64,000 bases of DNA from Anaerolineae bacterium (GTDB taxonomy: Bacteria; Chloroflexota; Anaerolineae; 4572-78; J111), in NCBI GenBank assembly GCA_023382535.1, contig JAHDWA010000035.1, positions 1 to 64,000 on the forward strand, given 5' to 3'. The position numbers were made by a program, and so were the translations under genes. How positions within the stretch are numbered: the stretch's first letter is position 1; every line of letters starts with the position of its first letter. Below are positions 53,842-62,962 of this stretch, piece by piece. The notes beneath the pieces are model-generated. The model searched no databases and was not told the origin of the DNA. It saw nothing but the letters and a program-made list of their open reading frames with translations.

Positions 53842-53873
53842 GGCGGTCAGCCGTCCGCCGTCGGCGGTCGCTT
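53842..53873. repeat. Family B repeat
   Basis: CGGCGGTCAGCCGTCCGCCG followed by TCGGCGGTCGC, two inverted units, directly behind the flavoprotein gene. Confidence 0.65.
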
Positions 53874-54417
53874 AATCAACCGTATCGTAATCCACGAAAT
53901 CTTTGCCTTTTTCCGTGGCTAAAATATCCAAAGCGGCCACTGCGCCCGTTCCGGCGGAAATAATGGCCTGGCTGCGGGTCAGCCGGGTGCTGCGACCGAC
54001 CACGTACAGCCTGTCAATCGGGCTGCGATAATTGTGGTCAACTTCAACGCCGGTGCTGGTGATCGTCAGGCCCATGCTTTGGGCCAGTTTGATGGATTTG
54101 CCCTCGGCAATGATCAAATATTTGCCCTCGTGGCGTTCACCGCTCTCGGTAAACACGGCAAAGCCGCCAGCCGTTTTCTCAATGCCAGTGACCTGTTGGT
54201 CCCGAATTTTGGCCCCAAATTCCTGCACCTGGGCGCGGGCGACTTTTTGAAAGTCGCTGCCGGTGATCTCCGGTATACCCAGATAGTTGTGCAGCCTGGC
54301 CGAATGCATGGCCGTTTTGTTCACTCCAAAAACAGTCACGTCTTGCCCATTTTTGGCCAAAAACAGGGCCGCGCTCAATCCCGCCGGTCCATCGCCGACA
54401 ATAATAACGTCGCTCAT
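53872..54417 (-). CDS. Half-size FAD-dependent pyridine nucleotide-disulfide oxidoreductase-like protein
   Basis: The 181-aa protein has the FAD-binding GxGxxG in IIVGDGPAGLSAALFLAKNG and the late TrxR-type segment SPIDRLYVVGRSTRLTRSQAIISAGTG, with YRSP in front. The NADPH domain with its CxxC disulfide, normally about 120 residues, is missing between them; the protein is roughly 60% of thioredoxin reductase length. The frame is intact, so it is a natural half-size member rather than a decayed gene. GGAG is eight bases before ATG 54417. It is divergent from a TetR regulator, its likely repressor. Confidence 0.8.
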   Translation of the reverse strand: MSDVIIVGDGPAGLSAALFLAKNGQDVTVFGVNKTAMHSARLHNYLGIPEITGSDFQKVARAQVQEFGAKIRDQQVTGIEKTAGGFAVFTESGERHEGKYLIIAEGKSIKLAQSMGLTITSTGVEVDHNYRSPIDRLYVVGRSTRLTRSQAIISAGTGAVAALDILATEKGKDFVDYDTVD

Positions 54418-54447
54418 CTTGAATTGCTCCTTAGGGTCTGATTCCCA

Positions 54448-54493
54448 TTGACGGAATTGCTTATCTCGTTTATAATAAAACGGACTACAGTCC
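54448..54493 (+). promoter_or_regulatory. TetR promoter with palindromic operator GGACTACAGTCC
   Basis: TTGACG (54448-54453) and TATAAT (54471-54476) are 17 bases apart. The perfect inverted repeat GGACTACAGTCC at 54482-54493 covers the start point. The flavoprotein promoter on the other strand (TTGGAC...TATAAA) overlaps the same region, so a bound TetR dimer could control both. Confidence 0.6.
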
Positions 54494-54544
54494 AATTCTT
54501 CATTGGCAATTATAACGGCTAAAATGCACCTGTCAAGAGTCAGT

Positions 54545-55213
54545 ATGAACTTCGATAAAAGTGATATAATTCCTTTAATTCCTACTGAAAGCGCTCAGCT
54601 CCCCAAACGAGCCAAGCGAGCCGATGCGATTGCCAACCGCGAGCTTATCCTGGCCACGGCCCAGCGTTTGTTTACCGAGCGGGGGATTGCTAATATCTGC
54701 ATGGCGGCCATCGCCGAAACCGCCGGGGTGGGCAAAGGCACACTGTACCGGGGTTTTGCCAATAAAGGCGAGCTATGCCTGGCGCTGCTCGATGAAGATA
54801 TGCGCGCCTTTCAGAATCAGACACTGCAAACGCTGCGAGAGAATTACCACCAACCGGCGCTGAGCCGGCTTGACGCTTTTTTAAATAGTCTGGTCTATTT
54901 TGTCGAGCGGCAGGCCCCTTTGTTGCGTGAAGCAGAAATGCATGGGGTTCTGCAAAGTGAGACGGTAGCCGCTAATGCCTCGCCTCATCGCTGGCTGCCC
55001 TGGCTGCACCAAACCATCGGGGTTCTGTTACAACAAGCGCAGCAAAATGGGGAGACCCATGACCTGGACATTCCTTACCTGGTTGACGCTATTTTAGCTC
55101 CCCTCAGCGCCGACCTTTTCCTTTACCAGCGGGAAACCCTGGGGTTTGATTTACAGCGAATGAGCCAGGGACTGCGGCAGTTGGTCCTGGAAGGATGCCG
55201 GAAGCGCGAGTAG
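54545..55213 (+). CDS. TetR/AcrR-family transcriptional regulator
   Basis: From ATG 54545 the product has 222 aa. The N-terminal helix-turn-helix lies at about residues 28-75: ANRELILATAQRLFTERG, then MAAIAETAGVGKGTLYRGFANKGEL, the classic TetR pattern. The rest is helical and ligand-binding. Upstream ATG 54524 and TTG 54503 are alternatives. It is divergent from the half-size flavoprotein and followed by a strong terminator. Confidence 0.88.
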   Translation: MNFDKSDIIPLIPTESAQLPKRAKRADAIANRELILATAQRLFTERGIANICMAAIAETAGVGKGTLYRGFANKGELCLALLDEDMRAFQNQTLQTLRENYHQPALSRLDAFLNSLVYFVERQAPLLREAEMHGVLQSETVAANASPHRWLPWLHQTIGVLLQQAQQNGETHDLDIPYLVDAILAPLSADLFLYQRETLGFDLQRMSQGLRQLVLEGCRKRE

Positions 55214-55240
55214 AGCGGACAGCGCCGGGCGTCCAATGAT

Positions 55241-55278
55241 AAAAAATCCACCAGAGCTTGTTTTAGGTGGATTTTTTT
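55241..55278 (+). terminator. Rho-independent terminator of the TetR gene
   Basis: AAAAAATCCACC pairs with GGTGGATTTTTT over a 13-base loop, ending in a T run. Confidence 0.85.
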
Positions 55279-55405
55279 ATTTATGAACTACCGGTTAAAA
55301 TAATTGGGGACACATGAGGTTCTTGTGAGCCGGGTTCCGAGTCAAATTGACTTTCTTCAGCAAGAGTAGAAGTGCAAAGAGCAGAGCTTCTTTTTGGAGA
55401 GCCTT

Positions 55406-57592
55406 ATGGCAGACAGCTCAAATAAACAGAAACCCCTCACGCTGCGAGTTACGCCCCTCAGGATTACCCTCGTTTATTTACTGATCGGTGGATTGTGGAT
55501 TGTATTTTCCGATCGCCTGGTGGCCGCCGTTGTCACTGAACCCGTTGCTCTGACCCAATTGCAGACATACAAGGGCTGGTTCTATATTATCGCTACGGCC
55601 TTACTTCTATACCTGCTCATAAGGCGCAGCATGGCGGCGCTCTCCCATTCCGAGGCAGAACTGCGGGCCATTTCCATGGAGTTACAGGCCGCCTTGCAGC
55701 GGTTGAGATTCCATGTAGAGAACTCGCCCTTAGGGGTGATAGAGTGGGACAATCATTTTCACGTTCAGGGCTGGTCACGCCAGTCCGAGCAGCTTTTTGG
55801 CTGGAAAGCTGAAGAAGTTTTAGGCAAGCATCCTGAACAGATAGGCTTTATCTATGCCGAGGATACCGAAGCAGTTAATCGGATCATTGAGTCTTTGCTT
55901 GATGGCAGCCGCTGGCGCAGTGTGAATCGAAATCGAAATTACACCAAAAACGGGACGGTGATTGATTGTGAGTGGTACGAGTCGGCGCTTTTTGATGAGA
56001 CGGGTCGCTTAATCTCAATTCTCTCTCTTGTTCAGGATGTGACAGCCCGTGAACAGGCAAAACGAGCGCTGCAGGAGAGCGAAGAGCGTTTCCGGGCTAC
56101 ATTTGAACAGGCCGCCGTCGGCCTGGCTCATCTGGGGTTAGATGGCCGGTGGCTGCGAGTCAACCAAAAGTTATGCGATATTATCGGCTATAGTTTTGAG
56201 GAGTTAGACCAACTTACCCTGTCCCAGCTTATCTACCCGGATGATCTTGATGCTAATCGTGAACAGGCCCAGCGCTTGGTAGCGGGGGAGACACAAACCT
56301 ATTCTCTGGAGCAGCGCTATACTCGCAAAGACTCCTCCCTTGTTTGGGTTAATGTGACCGTTTCTCTGTTGCGTGATGCTTCCGGGCAGCCGAAGTATTT
56401 TATTGGCGTTGTCGAGGATATTACCGAGCGCAAGCAGTTAGAGGAGCAGTATCGCCATGCGCAAAAAATGGAAGCTATCGGTCGCCTGGCGGGCGGTGTG
56501 GCTCATGATTTCAATAACCTGCTGACGGTTATTAATGGCTACAGTGACCTGGCTTTGCACGGCCTGAGCGAGCTTGATCCGCTGCAAAAATCCATCAGAG
56601 AAATCCGCAAAGCCGGCGAACGGGCGGCCCGGTTGACCCATCAACTCCTGGCCTTCAGCCGCCAGCAGATTCTCCAGCCCGAAATCTTGAATTTAAACGA
56701 GGTCATTACCGATATCAGCAAGATGCTCACCCGGTTAATTGGTGAAGACATTGAGCTGGTGATTGTTACCAAAGCCGGCCTGGGTCGGGTCAAGGCTGAT
56801 CCGGGCCAGATTGAGCAGGTCGTGATGAATTTGGCCGTTAACGCGCGCGATGCCATGCCGCAAGGGGGTAAACTGACCATTGATCTGGCTAACGTCGAGT
56901 TGGATGAGGACTTTGCCCACCGGCACCTCCGGGTAGCGCCCGGTTCATATGTGCGCCTGGCCATCAGCGACACCGGGGTAGGCATGGATAAAGAAACCCT
57001 TAACCGCATTTTTGAACCCTTTTTTACAACCAAAGAGCAAGGGAAAGGCACGGGACTGGGATTGGCCACGGTCTACGGAATTATCAACCAGAGCGGTGGC
57101 TCGGTCCTGGTCTACAGTGAGCCGGGTTGGGGAACCACGTTTAAAATCTACCTGCCCCAAATCAAGGAGGTGAGCCAGGCGTCTCCGGTAAGCCTGCCCC
57201 GGGAGCGCTCGTCTCAGCGGGGAGAAACAGTTTTACTGGTCGAAGATGAGCCGGGGGTGCGTAACCTGGTGCGCGACACGCTGAAAGAGGATGGCTATAT
57301 TGTCCTGGATGCAAGTAACAGCGCCGAAGCCATCCTTTTGAGCGAGCAGCACCCTGACCCGATCCATCTTCTCTTGACGGATGTCGTTATGCCTGGCGTG
57401 AGCGGCCGCCAGTTGGCCGAGCGCCTGCTGCTGCAGCGGCCAAAATTAAAAATCCTTTATATGTCGGGCTACACCGACGACGCGATTTTGCATCACGGGG
57501 TGCTGGAGCCGGGAGTCGCCTTTCTGCACAAGCCCTTTACCCTGCAACTACTTACCCGTAAGGTGCGCGATGTGCTGGATGGGATCACTTAA
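55406..57592 (+). CDS. Hybrid PAS sensor histidine kinase with receiver domain
   Basis: From ATG 55406 (GGAG six bases upstream) the product has 728 aa. Two membrane helices (about 15-35 and 55-75) precede PAS domain 1 (about 100-215) and PAS domain 2 (about 225-345, with GYSFEELDQLTLSQLIYPDD). HisKA has GGVAHDFNNLLTVING (His367), and HATPase has NLAVNARDAMPQGG and GTGLGLATVYGI. The C-terminal receiver has LLVEDEPGVRNLV and acceptor Asp659 in LLTDVVMPG. The signal is unknown; no separate partner regulator is adjacent. Confidence 0.93.
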   Translation: MADSSNKQKPLTLRVTPLRITLVYLLIGGLWIVFSDRLVAAVVTEPVALTQLQTYKGWFYIIATALLLYLLIRRSMAALSHSEAELRAISMELQAALQRLRFHVENSPLGVIEWDNHFHVQGWSRQSEQLFGWKAEEVLGKHPEQIGFIYAEDTEAVNRIIESLLDGSRWRSVNRNRNYTKNGTVIDCEWYESALFDETGRLISILSLVQDVTAREQAKRALQESEERFRATFEQAAVGLAHLGLDGRWLRVNQKLCDIIGYSFEELDQLTLSQLIYPDDLDANREQAQRLVAGETQTYSLEQRYTRKDSSLVWVNVTVSLLRDASGQPKYFIGVVEDITERKQLEEQYRHAQKMEAIGRLAGGVAHDFNNLLTVINGYSDLALHGLSELDPLQKSIREIRKAGERAARLTHQLLAFSRQQILQPEILNLNEVITDISKMLTRLIGEDIELVIVTKAGLGRVKADPGQIEQVVMNLAVNARDAMPQGGKLTIDLANVELDEDFAHRHLRVAPGSYVRLAISDTGVGMDKETLNRIFEPFFTTKEQGKGTGLGLATVYGIINQSGGSVLVYSEPGWGTTFKIYLPQIKEVSQASPVSLPRERSSQRGETVLLVEDEPGVRNLVRDTLKEDGYIVLDASNSAEAILLSEQHPDPIHLLLTDVVMPGVSGRQLAERLLLQRPKLKILYMSGYTDDAILHHGVLEPGVAFLHKPFTLQLLTRKVRDVLDGIT

Positions 57593-57612
57593 AAACCAAC
57601 ACCATCCCACGT

Positions 57613-58041
57613 TCAACTCAAATACAATTCGGCGGAAATTTGGAAAGCTTCTTCCGGTGGGCCAAAAAAGTCGCCGGAGGGAAAGATCGAGAGTTCGTAT
57701 TTTTCATGACTGTAGGTATAGAAGGCAAAGCCCCAGCGTTCCTCGTCGCCAAAATAGCGCAACCGGCAGAGATGCGTCGGCGTGTTACGCAGACGTTCCA
57801 TCATCTGTTCGCGGGTTTCCGGCCAATCTTTTGGCGGCCAGTTCGGCCCCGGCGGCTCCGGTTCAGTGTAGGCGTCAATGTAACAAAACTGGCCTTTGAA
57901 GCGGATGTCGAGCCGGGAATAGTGGCTGGCAAAATGCGCCTCGGCGTAGCGGCGAAGGCGCTGCTCCGTGCGTTGTTTGACTGCCTCTGAGATTTTCACA
58001 CCCCCGCTATCGGGAGCAAAGACCCATTGTTTTTGTGGCAT
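57613..58041 (-). CDS. Conserved hypothetical protein, 142 aa
   Basis: The protein starts PQKQWVFAPDSGGVKISEAV and contains RYAEAHFASHYSRLDIRFKG, FCYIDAYTEPEPPGPNWPP and RYFGDEERWGFAFYTYSHEKYELSI cited in parts. Homologues are widespread in cyanobacteria and Chloroflexota without function. Start ATG 58041 has GGAG about 11 bases upstream and lies seven bases after the stop of the next gene, so both form an operon. Upstream in-frame ATG 58083 overlaps that gene. Confidence 0.7.
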   Translation of the reverse strand: MPQKQWVFAPDSGGVKISEAVKQRTEQRLRRYAEAHFASHYSRLDIRFKGQFCYIDAYTEPEPPGPNWPPKDWPETREQMMERLRNTPTHLCRLRYFGDEERWGFAFYTYSHEKYELSIFPSGDFFGPPEEAFQISAELYLS

Positions 58042-58048
58042 AACAAAT

Positions 58049-58729
58049 CTACTCCTCACTCTCGTCCTCTTCGGATATCTCATCTTCCATAAAAAACTCT
58101 GCTTCGGGGTCTAACGGAACCAAATAGTGGAAACCATCTGACCCTACGGCTTTAGTAAGTTTGGCAATGATTTTGTCAACATTGTCGTAAGGTCCGGCGA
58201 CAAATAAAGGTTTACCCTCCGAGCTGCCCAGTGAAATAGAGTCAAGGCAGGCGCTTGGGTTGGCCTCGCCCAGAATCAACATGGCTTCGCGAGAATCAGG
58301 ATGCGGTTCAAAACCAAACTGATGGGCATAAGCGATGCCTTCTTGAATAATCTTGGCCGCCAAATTTAGATCAGCCGAAACAAAGGGTTCGCTGGATAGA
58401 ATCTTCTGGCGCTGCGTTTCGTATTCGGTATGGGAACTGAAAAGGCGAGCAAAAGCATTTTTGACACCGAGGCAGCCAAGATCAACCAAGAATACCCCCA
58501 TCGCGATTTGGCCCAAAGGAGACTGGCGGGCAATCAATATCTGGACCAAGGCTGCTTCCTTATTCCACTCCTTTGATAACAGAACTTCCCGTAAAGGCCA
58601 GTCACCTGCTTGACGTAATAAAGCGCGGGCGCTCACTTGAAATAACGGTTTAACCTTGGCCAGCTTTTGTTTACGTTTGGCCGCCTTCCGTTGCATTGCC
58701 TTTTGACGTTTCTTGGGATCTTGAGCCAT
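58049..58729 (-). CDS. Hypothetical protein with basic start and acidic end
   Basis: The 226-aa protein from ATG 58729 opens with a K/R-rich stretch (AQDPKKRQKAMQRKAAKRKQ). The core contains VFLVDLGCLGVKNAFARLF, EGIAYAHQFGFEPHPDSREAM and GPYDNVDKIIAKLTKAVGSDGFHYLV, and the tail EISEEDESEE is very acidic. No family is recognised with confidence. The charge pattern suggests nucleic-acid or ribosome contact, which is inference. It is followed by the 142-aa gene. Confidence 0.65.
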   Translation of the reverse strand: MAQDPKKRQKAMQRKAAKRKQKLAKVKPLFQVSARALLRQAGDWPLREVLLSKEWNKEAALVQILIARQSPLGQIAMGVFLVDLGCLGVKNAFARLFSSHTEYETQRQKILSSEPFVSADLNLAAKIIQEGIAYAHQFGFEPHPDSREAMLILGEANPSACLDSISLGSSEGKPLFVAGPYDNVDKIIAKLTKAVGSDGFHYLVPLDPEAEFFMEDEISEEDESEE

Positions 58730-58806
58730 ACTGTTTACCCCTTTTTTGCTAAAAACCAGTCTAAGTGCGCCGAGATGCACAAGAAAAATGCCTCTATAGA
58801 TAATCC

Positions 58807-60624
58807 TTAACCCAACCTATAAATTAAAGCCAACATTGACATTAATGCCACCGTTTGTAGGGCAAAAATCGGCAGGCCGTTGATTACGTAATCGCGCATG
58901 GTGTACTGCCCCGGCTCGCGGACCAGCAGGTTATCCCCGTCGGTCAGCGGGGTCACATAGCCGGCCAGCACCGCAAAAGCAGTAGCGATGGCAAACGGCT
59001 CCGGCGGTGCGCCCTGAGCCACAGCCAGGCTGAGCGCAATCGGCGTGAACAGAGCGGCGCCTACCGCCCCACCAATGACCTGGGCGATGAGACTGGTCAG
59101 CAGGTGAAAAACGACCAGTGACCCCAGCACACCCATATTCTGGCTCAGGCCGACAATCACCTGGGCAATCATCTCAGCCGCCCCCGTTTTTTGCAGGGCC
59201 ATGCTCAGGGGCAGCATCCCGCCGATCAAAACCAGTAAACTCCAATTAACGCTTTGATAGGCTCGTTCCGGGCTGAGACATTTGCTCAAGATCAACACGA
59301 CCGCCGCCAAAACGCTGGCTGTCCCCAAAGAGGCCAGACCGAAAACAACCAAAATGAGCATCGCGCCCAGAACAGCCAGGGTCAAACGGGCTTTACCGGT
59401 AATCAAATCACCCGGCTGCGGCCCCAAATCTGTTACCGGTACCAGGCTCAAGTCTCGGCCTATATCGCGCAGATCACTGAGCAGCCCTTGCACCAGTAAA
59501 GTATCGCCGGCGGCCAGGGTCAGCCTGGACAGGCCATCGCGGATAACCTGTCCCTGGCGGTGGACAGCCAGGATATTCAGCCCATAACGATGGCGAAAAC
59601 CAACTTCAGCCAGGCTCTTGCCAACCAACGGGGAGCGAAAAGGAACCATCACCTCGGCCAGCCGTAAGGTTTCTTGTTGGAGCTGATTGAATTCATCCAA
59701 CTCCATCACCCCCTTCGACTCCAGTTCGTGGGCGCTGGCTACTTGCAGGATGCGGCCAACGTCGCCTTCGACAATCAACAGGTCATCCTGTTCCAGCACG
59801 CACTCAGGCCGGGCCGGTTCCAGCTTTGCTCCCTTTGATTGTATCGCCATAACTTTTACCCTGGCTGCGGTCCAAACTTTACCGCTGGCTCCAAGCGATT
59901 GAGCAATTAGATCAGAATTGGAACGGACCCGCAGCCGGTAGAGCGGCCTATTCAGTTGGTAACTCTGCTGCACTTCAGCCAGCGAAGGGCGATGTGGCTC
60001 AGGGGGCAGTTCACGGCGCAAAAAGTGGCGGCCTATCAGCATATACCAGCCCATCAGGATACCCACTGAAACCAATGCATAGGGGGTCAGGCTGAACAAT
60101 CCCAGCCGGGTCTGGCTGTGCGCGACCAGGATGTCACTGACAACCAGGTTCGCCGTTGTGCCGATCAGAGTCAATTGATTGCCCACCGTTGCCGTCATCG
60201 CCAGCGGCATCAGCAGCCGCGAGGGAGCCAGATTCGCCTGGCGCGCGACTCGTAAAACTGCCGGTAGGAGCAACGCCACGACCAGCAGTCCATCTAAAAA
60301 GGCCGTCAAACCCGCCGCCGCCAGGATAATGATGAACAGTAACATCGTTTCGCCCCGGCTGCCAAAGCGTAATATTTGGTTGGCAATCAAGGTCGCCACC
60401 CCTGTTTCAAACAGGGCCGCCCCAATGACAAAAACACTGGCCACAATCAAAATGACCGGCTGGCCAAAGGCACTGAACGCTTCGGTCGGACTGAGGATAC
60501 CCGTGATAATGAGGGCTAACATCACCAGCAGCGCCGTCAAATCAGCTCGCAGCCATTGGGCCGAGAGAACCACCAGGGTGGCAATGAGTAAGATGAGGGT
60601 GAAAGTTGCTGCTAAGGGCATCAT
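58807..60624 (-). CDS. SLC13-type permease with two TrkA_C (RCK_C) domains
   Basis: From ATG 60624 the product has 605 aa. The N-terminal membrane part (about six helices; DLTALLVMLALIITGILSP, NQLTLIGTTANLVVSDIL) and the C-terminal membrane part (SVNWSLLVLIGGMLPLSMAL, AFAVLAGYVTPLTDGDNL) flank two cytoplasmic TrkA_C domains at about 220-295 and 310-390 (LEQDDLLIVEGDVGRIL, LAAGDTLLVQG). Relatives are sodium:sulfate or dicarboxylate-type carriers; the substrate here is open. The -10 lies six bases before the ATG. Confidence 0.88.
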   Translation of the reverse strand: MMPLAATFTLILLIATLVVLSAQWLRADLTALLVMLALIITGILSPTEAFSAFGQPVILIVASVFVIGAALFETGVATLIANQILRFGSRGETMLLFIIILAAAGLTAFLDGLLVVALLLPAVLRVARQANLAPSRLLMPLAMTATVGNQLTLIGTTANLVVSDILVAHSQTRLGLFSLTPYALVSVGILMGWYMLIGRHFLRRELPPEPHRPSLAEVQQSYQLNRPLYRLRVRSNSDLIAQSLGASGKVWTAARVKVMAIQSKGAKLEPARPECVLEQDDLLIVEGDVGRILQVASAHELESKGVMELDEFNQLQQETLRLAEVMVPFRSPLVGKSLAEVGFRHRYGLNILAVHRQGQVIRDGLSRLTLAAGDTLLVQGLLSDLRDIGRDLSLVPVTDLGPQPGDLITGKARLTLAVLGAMLILVVFGLASLGTASVLAAVVLILSKCLSPERAYQSVNWSLLVLIGGMLPLSMALQKTGAAEMIAQVIVGLSQNMGVLGSLVVFHLLTSLIAQVIGGAVGAALFTPIALSLAVAQGAPPEPFAIATAFAVLAGYVTPLTDGDNLLVREPGQYTMRDYVINGLPIFALQTVALMSMLALIYRLG

Positions 60625-60630
60625 AGCAGG

Positions 60631-60660
60631 AGTATAATCCCAACCTGTTGTAGGAGGCAA
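60631..60660 (-). promoter_or_regulatory. Promoter of the SLC13 gene, giving a leaderless transcript
   Basis: On the minus strand TTGCCT and TATACT are 18 bases apart. Only six bases separate the -10 from ATG 60624, so transcription should start at the start codon itself. Confidence 0.6.
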
Positions 60661-60750
60661 TCCTTCGAGACAGGTTTGTTTTAGCAATTACCCAATTCGC
60701 CGGGATTGCGCTATCATGATCTAGGGTAACAGAATTCATGGGGGGATACT

Positions 60751-62865
60751 ATGACCGCAGCAAATTCCTCTACCGAACAAACTTTTCGGCTGGCCGACCG
60801 GCTGGCTGCAGCCCGGCGCGGGCGCTTTGTCGGGCGTGAGGCTGAACTTGAACTGGTCCGTTCGGCTCTCCTGGCAGCCGAACCCCCTTTTGTCGTGCTG
60901 CATCTTCACGGGCCGGGCGGCGTGGGTAAAACCACTCTACTGCGGGAATATGCCCGCCTGGCTGCCGAGACCGGCCGCCCGCATGTCCGGCTCGATGGGC
61001 GAAATATTGACCCATCCCCCCCAGGATTTCTGCTGGCCTTGCGCCAGGCGCTGGGACTTGAGGAAGGCAGTTCCACCGCCATCATTCCAAACTGGCCGTC
61101 TGAGGGTGTCCTGCTTATTGACACGTACGAAACCCTGGCCCCGCTGGACCCCTGGCTGCGCGAAACCTTCTTACCCCAACTGCCCGGCCGCAATCTGGTT
61201 GTGCTTGCCGGGCGCAATCCGCCCCATCCAACCTGGCGCACGGATATTGACTGGGCCGGGCTGACCCAGATCAGGCTCTTGCGCAACTTGCGTCCTGAAG
61301 AAAGTGAAACTTACCTGGCCGTCCGCGGTATCCATGCGCGGCAGCATCAGGACGTGTTAAATTTCACCCACGGGCACCCCCTGGCCTTGTCGCTGGTGGC
61401 GGATATGTTAAGCCAGCGCGACCCGGACGTACCCTTCAGTTTTCAGACCGAGCCGGATGTCTTGCAGGTTCTGCTGGAACGCCTGGTGCAGGAGGTTCCC
61501 AGTTTCAACCACCGCCTGGCTTTGCAAGTCTGTACCCTGGCCTGGGCCACCACGGAAGAGCTGCTCACCCATCTCCTGGGTATGGACGAAGCGCCTGCCC
61601 TTTTCGACTGGCTGCGCCAATTTTCCTTCATCGAGTCGGGACCGCTGGGACTGTTTCCGCACGACCTGGCCCGAGACGTGCTCGATGCCAATTTTCACTG
61701 GCGCAATCCCGATAACTACCGCCAGCTCAAGCAGCGCCTGACCAGCTACCTGCACGCCAAATTTTTACAGGCCAGCGCCGCTGAGCAACAACGGATCTGG
61801 TTTGACCTGCTCTACCTGGCCCGGCACAATCCCTTTATCAAACCCTATTTTGATTGGACCACCTTTCACAGCGCCTATGCCGAACCCGCCTCAACCGAAG
61901 ATACCCCGGCTATTCTGGAGATGGTGCGGAGGCACGAGGGTCCGGCCTCGGCCCGGATTGCTGACTACTGGCTGCACCGCCAGCCGGAAGCTTTCAAGGT
62001 CTATCGCAACTTTGGCGGCGAGCTTATTGGCTTTATGGCTCACCTGACTCTGCACCAGGCCACTCCGGAAGACCGGGCGGCTGATCCGGCTGTGCCGGCC
62101 GCCTTAGCCTATGCCCAGCGATACGGCCCGGTCAGGCCCGGTGAGGAGGTGGTTTATCTGCGCTTTTGGATGAGCCACGACACCCACCAGGCCCCCTCGT
62201 CGGCGCTCAACCTGACTGCTATTAACAGCACGATTTACTGGACCACGCATCCCAGGCTGGCCTGGAATTTCATCGCCACCGCCAATCCCGACTTCCTCCA
62301 GCCACATTTTGCCGGCATCAACATGCGCCGGTCGCCAGAGGCCGATTTCGAGGTGGGTGGGCGGCGCTATGGTATTTTTAGCCATGATTGGCGGGTCGAG
62401 CCTGCCTCAGCCTGGCTGGCCATGAAGGCCGAGCGCTACCCTCGAACCGACCTCACCCTGGAACAATTGGAAGCGACGCTTCCACCACCCTTATTGGTTC
62501 TCTCCCAGCCGGAGTTTGAAGAAGCGGTGCGCCAGGCCCTGCGCGATTACACCCGCCCCGACCTGCTGGCCGCCAATCCCCTCATGCGTTCCCGGCTGGT
62601 CATCGAAGCGGCTGAACCCCCGCCTGGCCCGGCCGCCCTCCAGGCGCTTTTGCAGCAAGCCGCGACCACCCTCACCGGCAATCCCAAGGATGAAAAATTT
62701 TATCGGGCTATCTACCACACTTATCTGGACCCGGCGCCCACCCAGGAGCAGGCCGCCGAACGGCTTGACCTGCCCTTCAATACTTACCGTTACCACCTGT
62801 CCAACGGTCTTAAACGCCTCGTCGAATGGCTGTGGCAGCGTGAAATCCATGATGTGGTCAATTAA
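60751..62865 (+). CDS. STAND-type ATPase with C-terminal HTH
   Basis: The 704-aa protein has an N-terminal NTPase: RRGRFVGREAELELVR, Walker A GPGGVGKTT (residues 54-62), Walker B GVLLIDTYE (near 120), then a STAND-like helical part (GHPLALSLVADML). A central alpha-beta region (about 440-570) contains EEVVYLRFWMSHDTHQ and GGRRYGIFSHDWRVEPASAW. The C-terminal 60 residues have a sigma-region-4-like HTH (TQEQAAERLDLPFNTYRYHL, ending LKRLVEWLW). It is probably a signal-dependent transcription regulator. The translation start region is nearly identical to that of the nSTAND gene at 48423. Confidence 0.8.
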   Translation: MTAANSSTEQTFRLADRLAAARRGRFVGREAELELVRSALLAAEPPFVVLHLHGPGGVGKTTLLREYARLAAETGRPHVRLDGRNIDPSPPGFLLALRQALGLEEGSSTAIIPNWPSEGVLLIDTYETLAPLDPWLRETFLPQLPGRNLVVLAGRNPPHPTWRTDIDWAGLTQIRLLRNLRPEESETYLAVRGIHARQHQDVLNFTHGHPLALSLVADMLSQRDPDVPFSFQTEPDVLQVLLERLVQEVPSFNHRLALQVCTLAWATTEELLTHLLGMDEAPALFDWLRQFSFIESGPLGLFPHDLARDVLDANFHWRNPDNYRQLKQRLTSYLHAKFLQASAAEQQRIWFDLLYLARHNPFIKPYFDWTTFHSAYAEPASTEDTPAILEMVRRHEGPASARIADYWLHRQPEAFKVYRNFGGELIGFMAHLTLHQATPEDRAADPAVPAALAYAQRYGPVRPGEEVVYLRFWMSHDTHQAPSSALNLTAINSTIYWTTHPRLAWNFIATANPDFLQPHFAGINMRRSPEADFEVGGRRYGIFSHDWRVEPASAWLAMKAERYPRTDLTLEQLEATLPPPLLVLSQPEFEEAVRQALRDYTRPDLLAANPLMRSRLVIEAAEPPPGPAALQALLQQAATTLTGNPKDEKFYRAIYHTYLDPAPTQEQAAERLDLPFNTYRYHLSNGLKRLVEWLWQREIHDVVN

Positions 62866-62904
62866 AACCCTCTTATCATCCCCTCGAAACTAAAAACCTG
62901 ATCC

Positions 62905-62962
62905 GAAACTTAGATCAAAAATCATCCTTCGATACGGGCTAACGCCCTACTCAGGACGATTT
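62905..62962. repeat. REP-like hairpin downstream of the STAND gene
   Basis: TCAAAAATCATCCT pairs with AGGACGATTTTTGG with one mismatch around TCGATACGGGCTAACGCCCT, itself a small hairpin (GGGCTAACGCCC). It may act as the terminator of the STAND gene. Confidence 0.6.
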
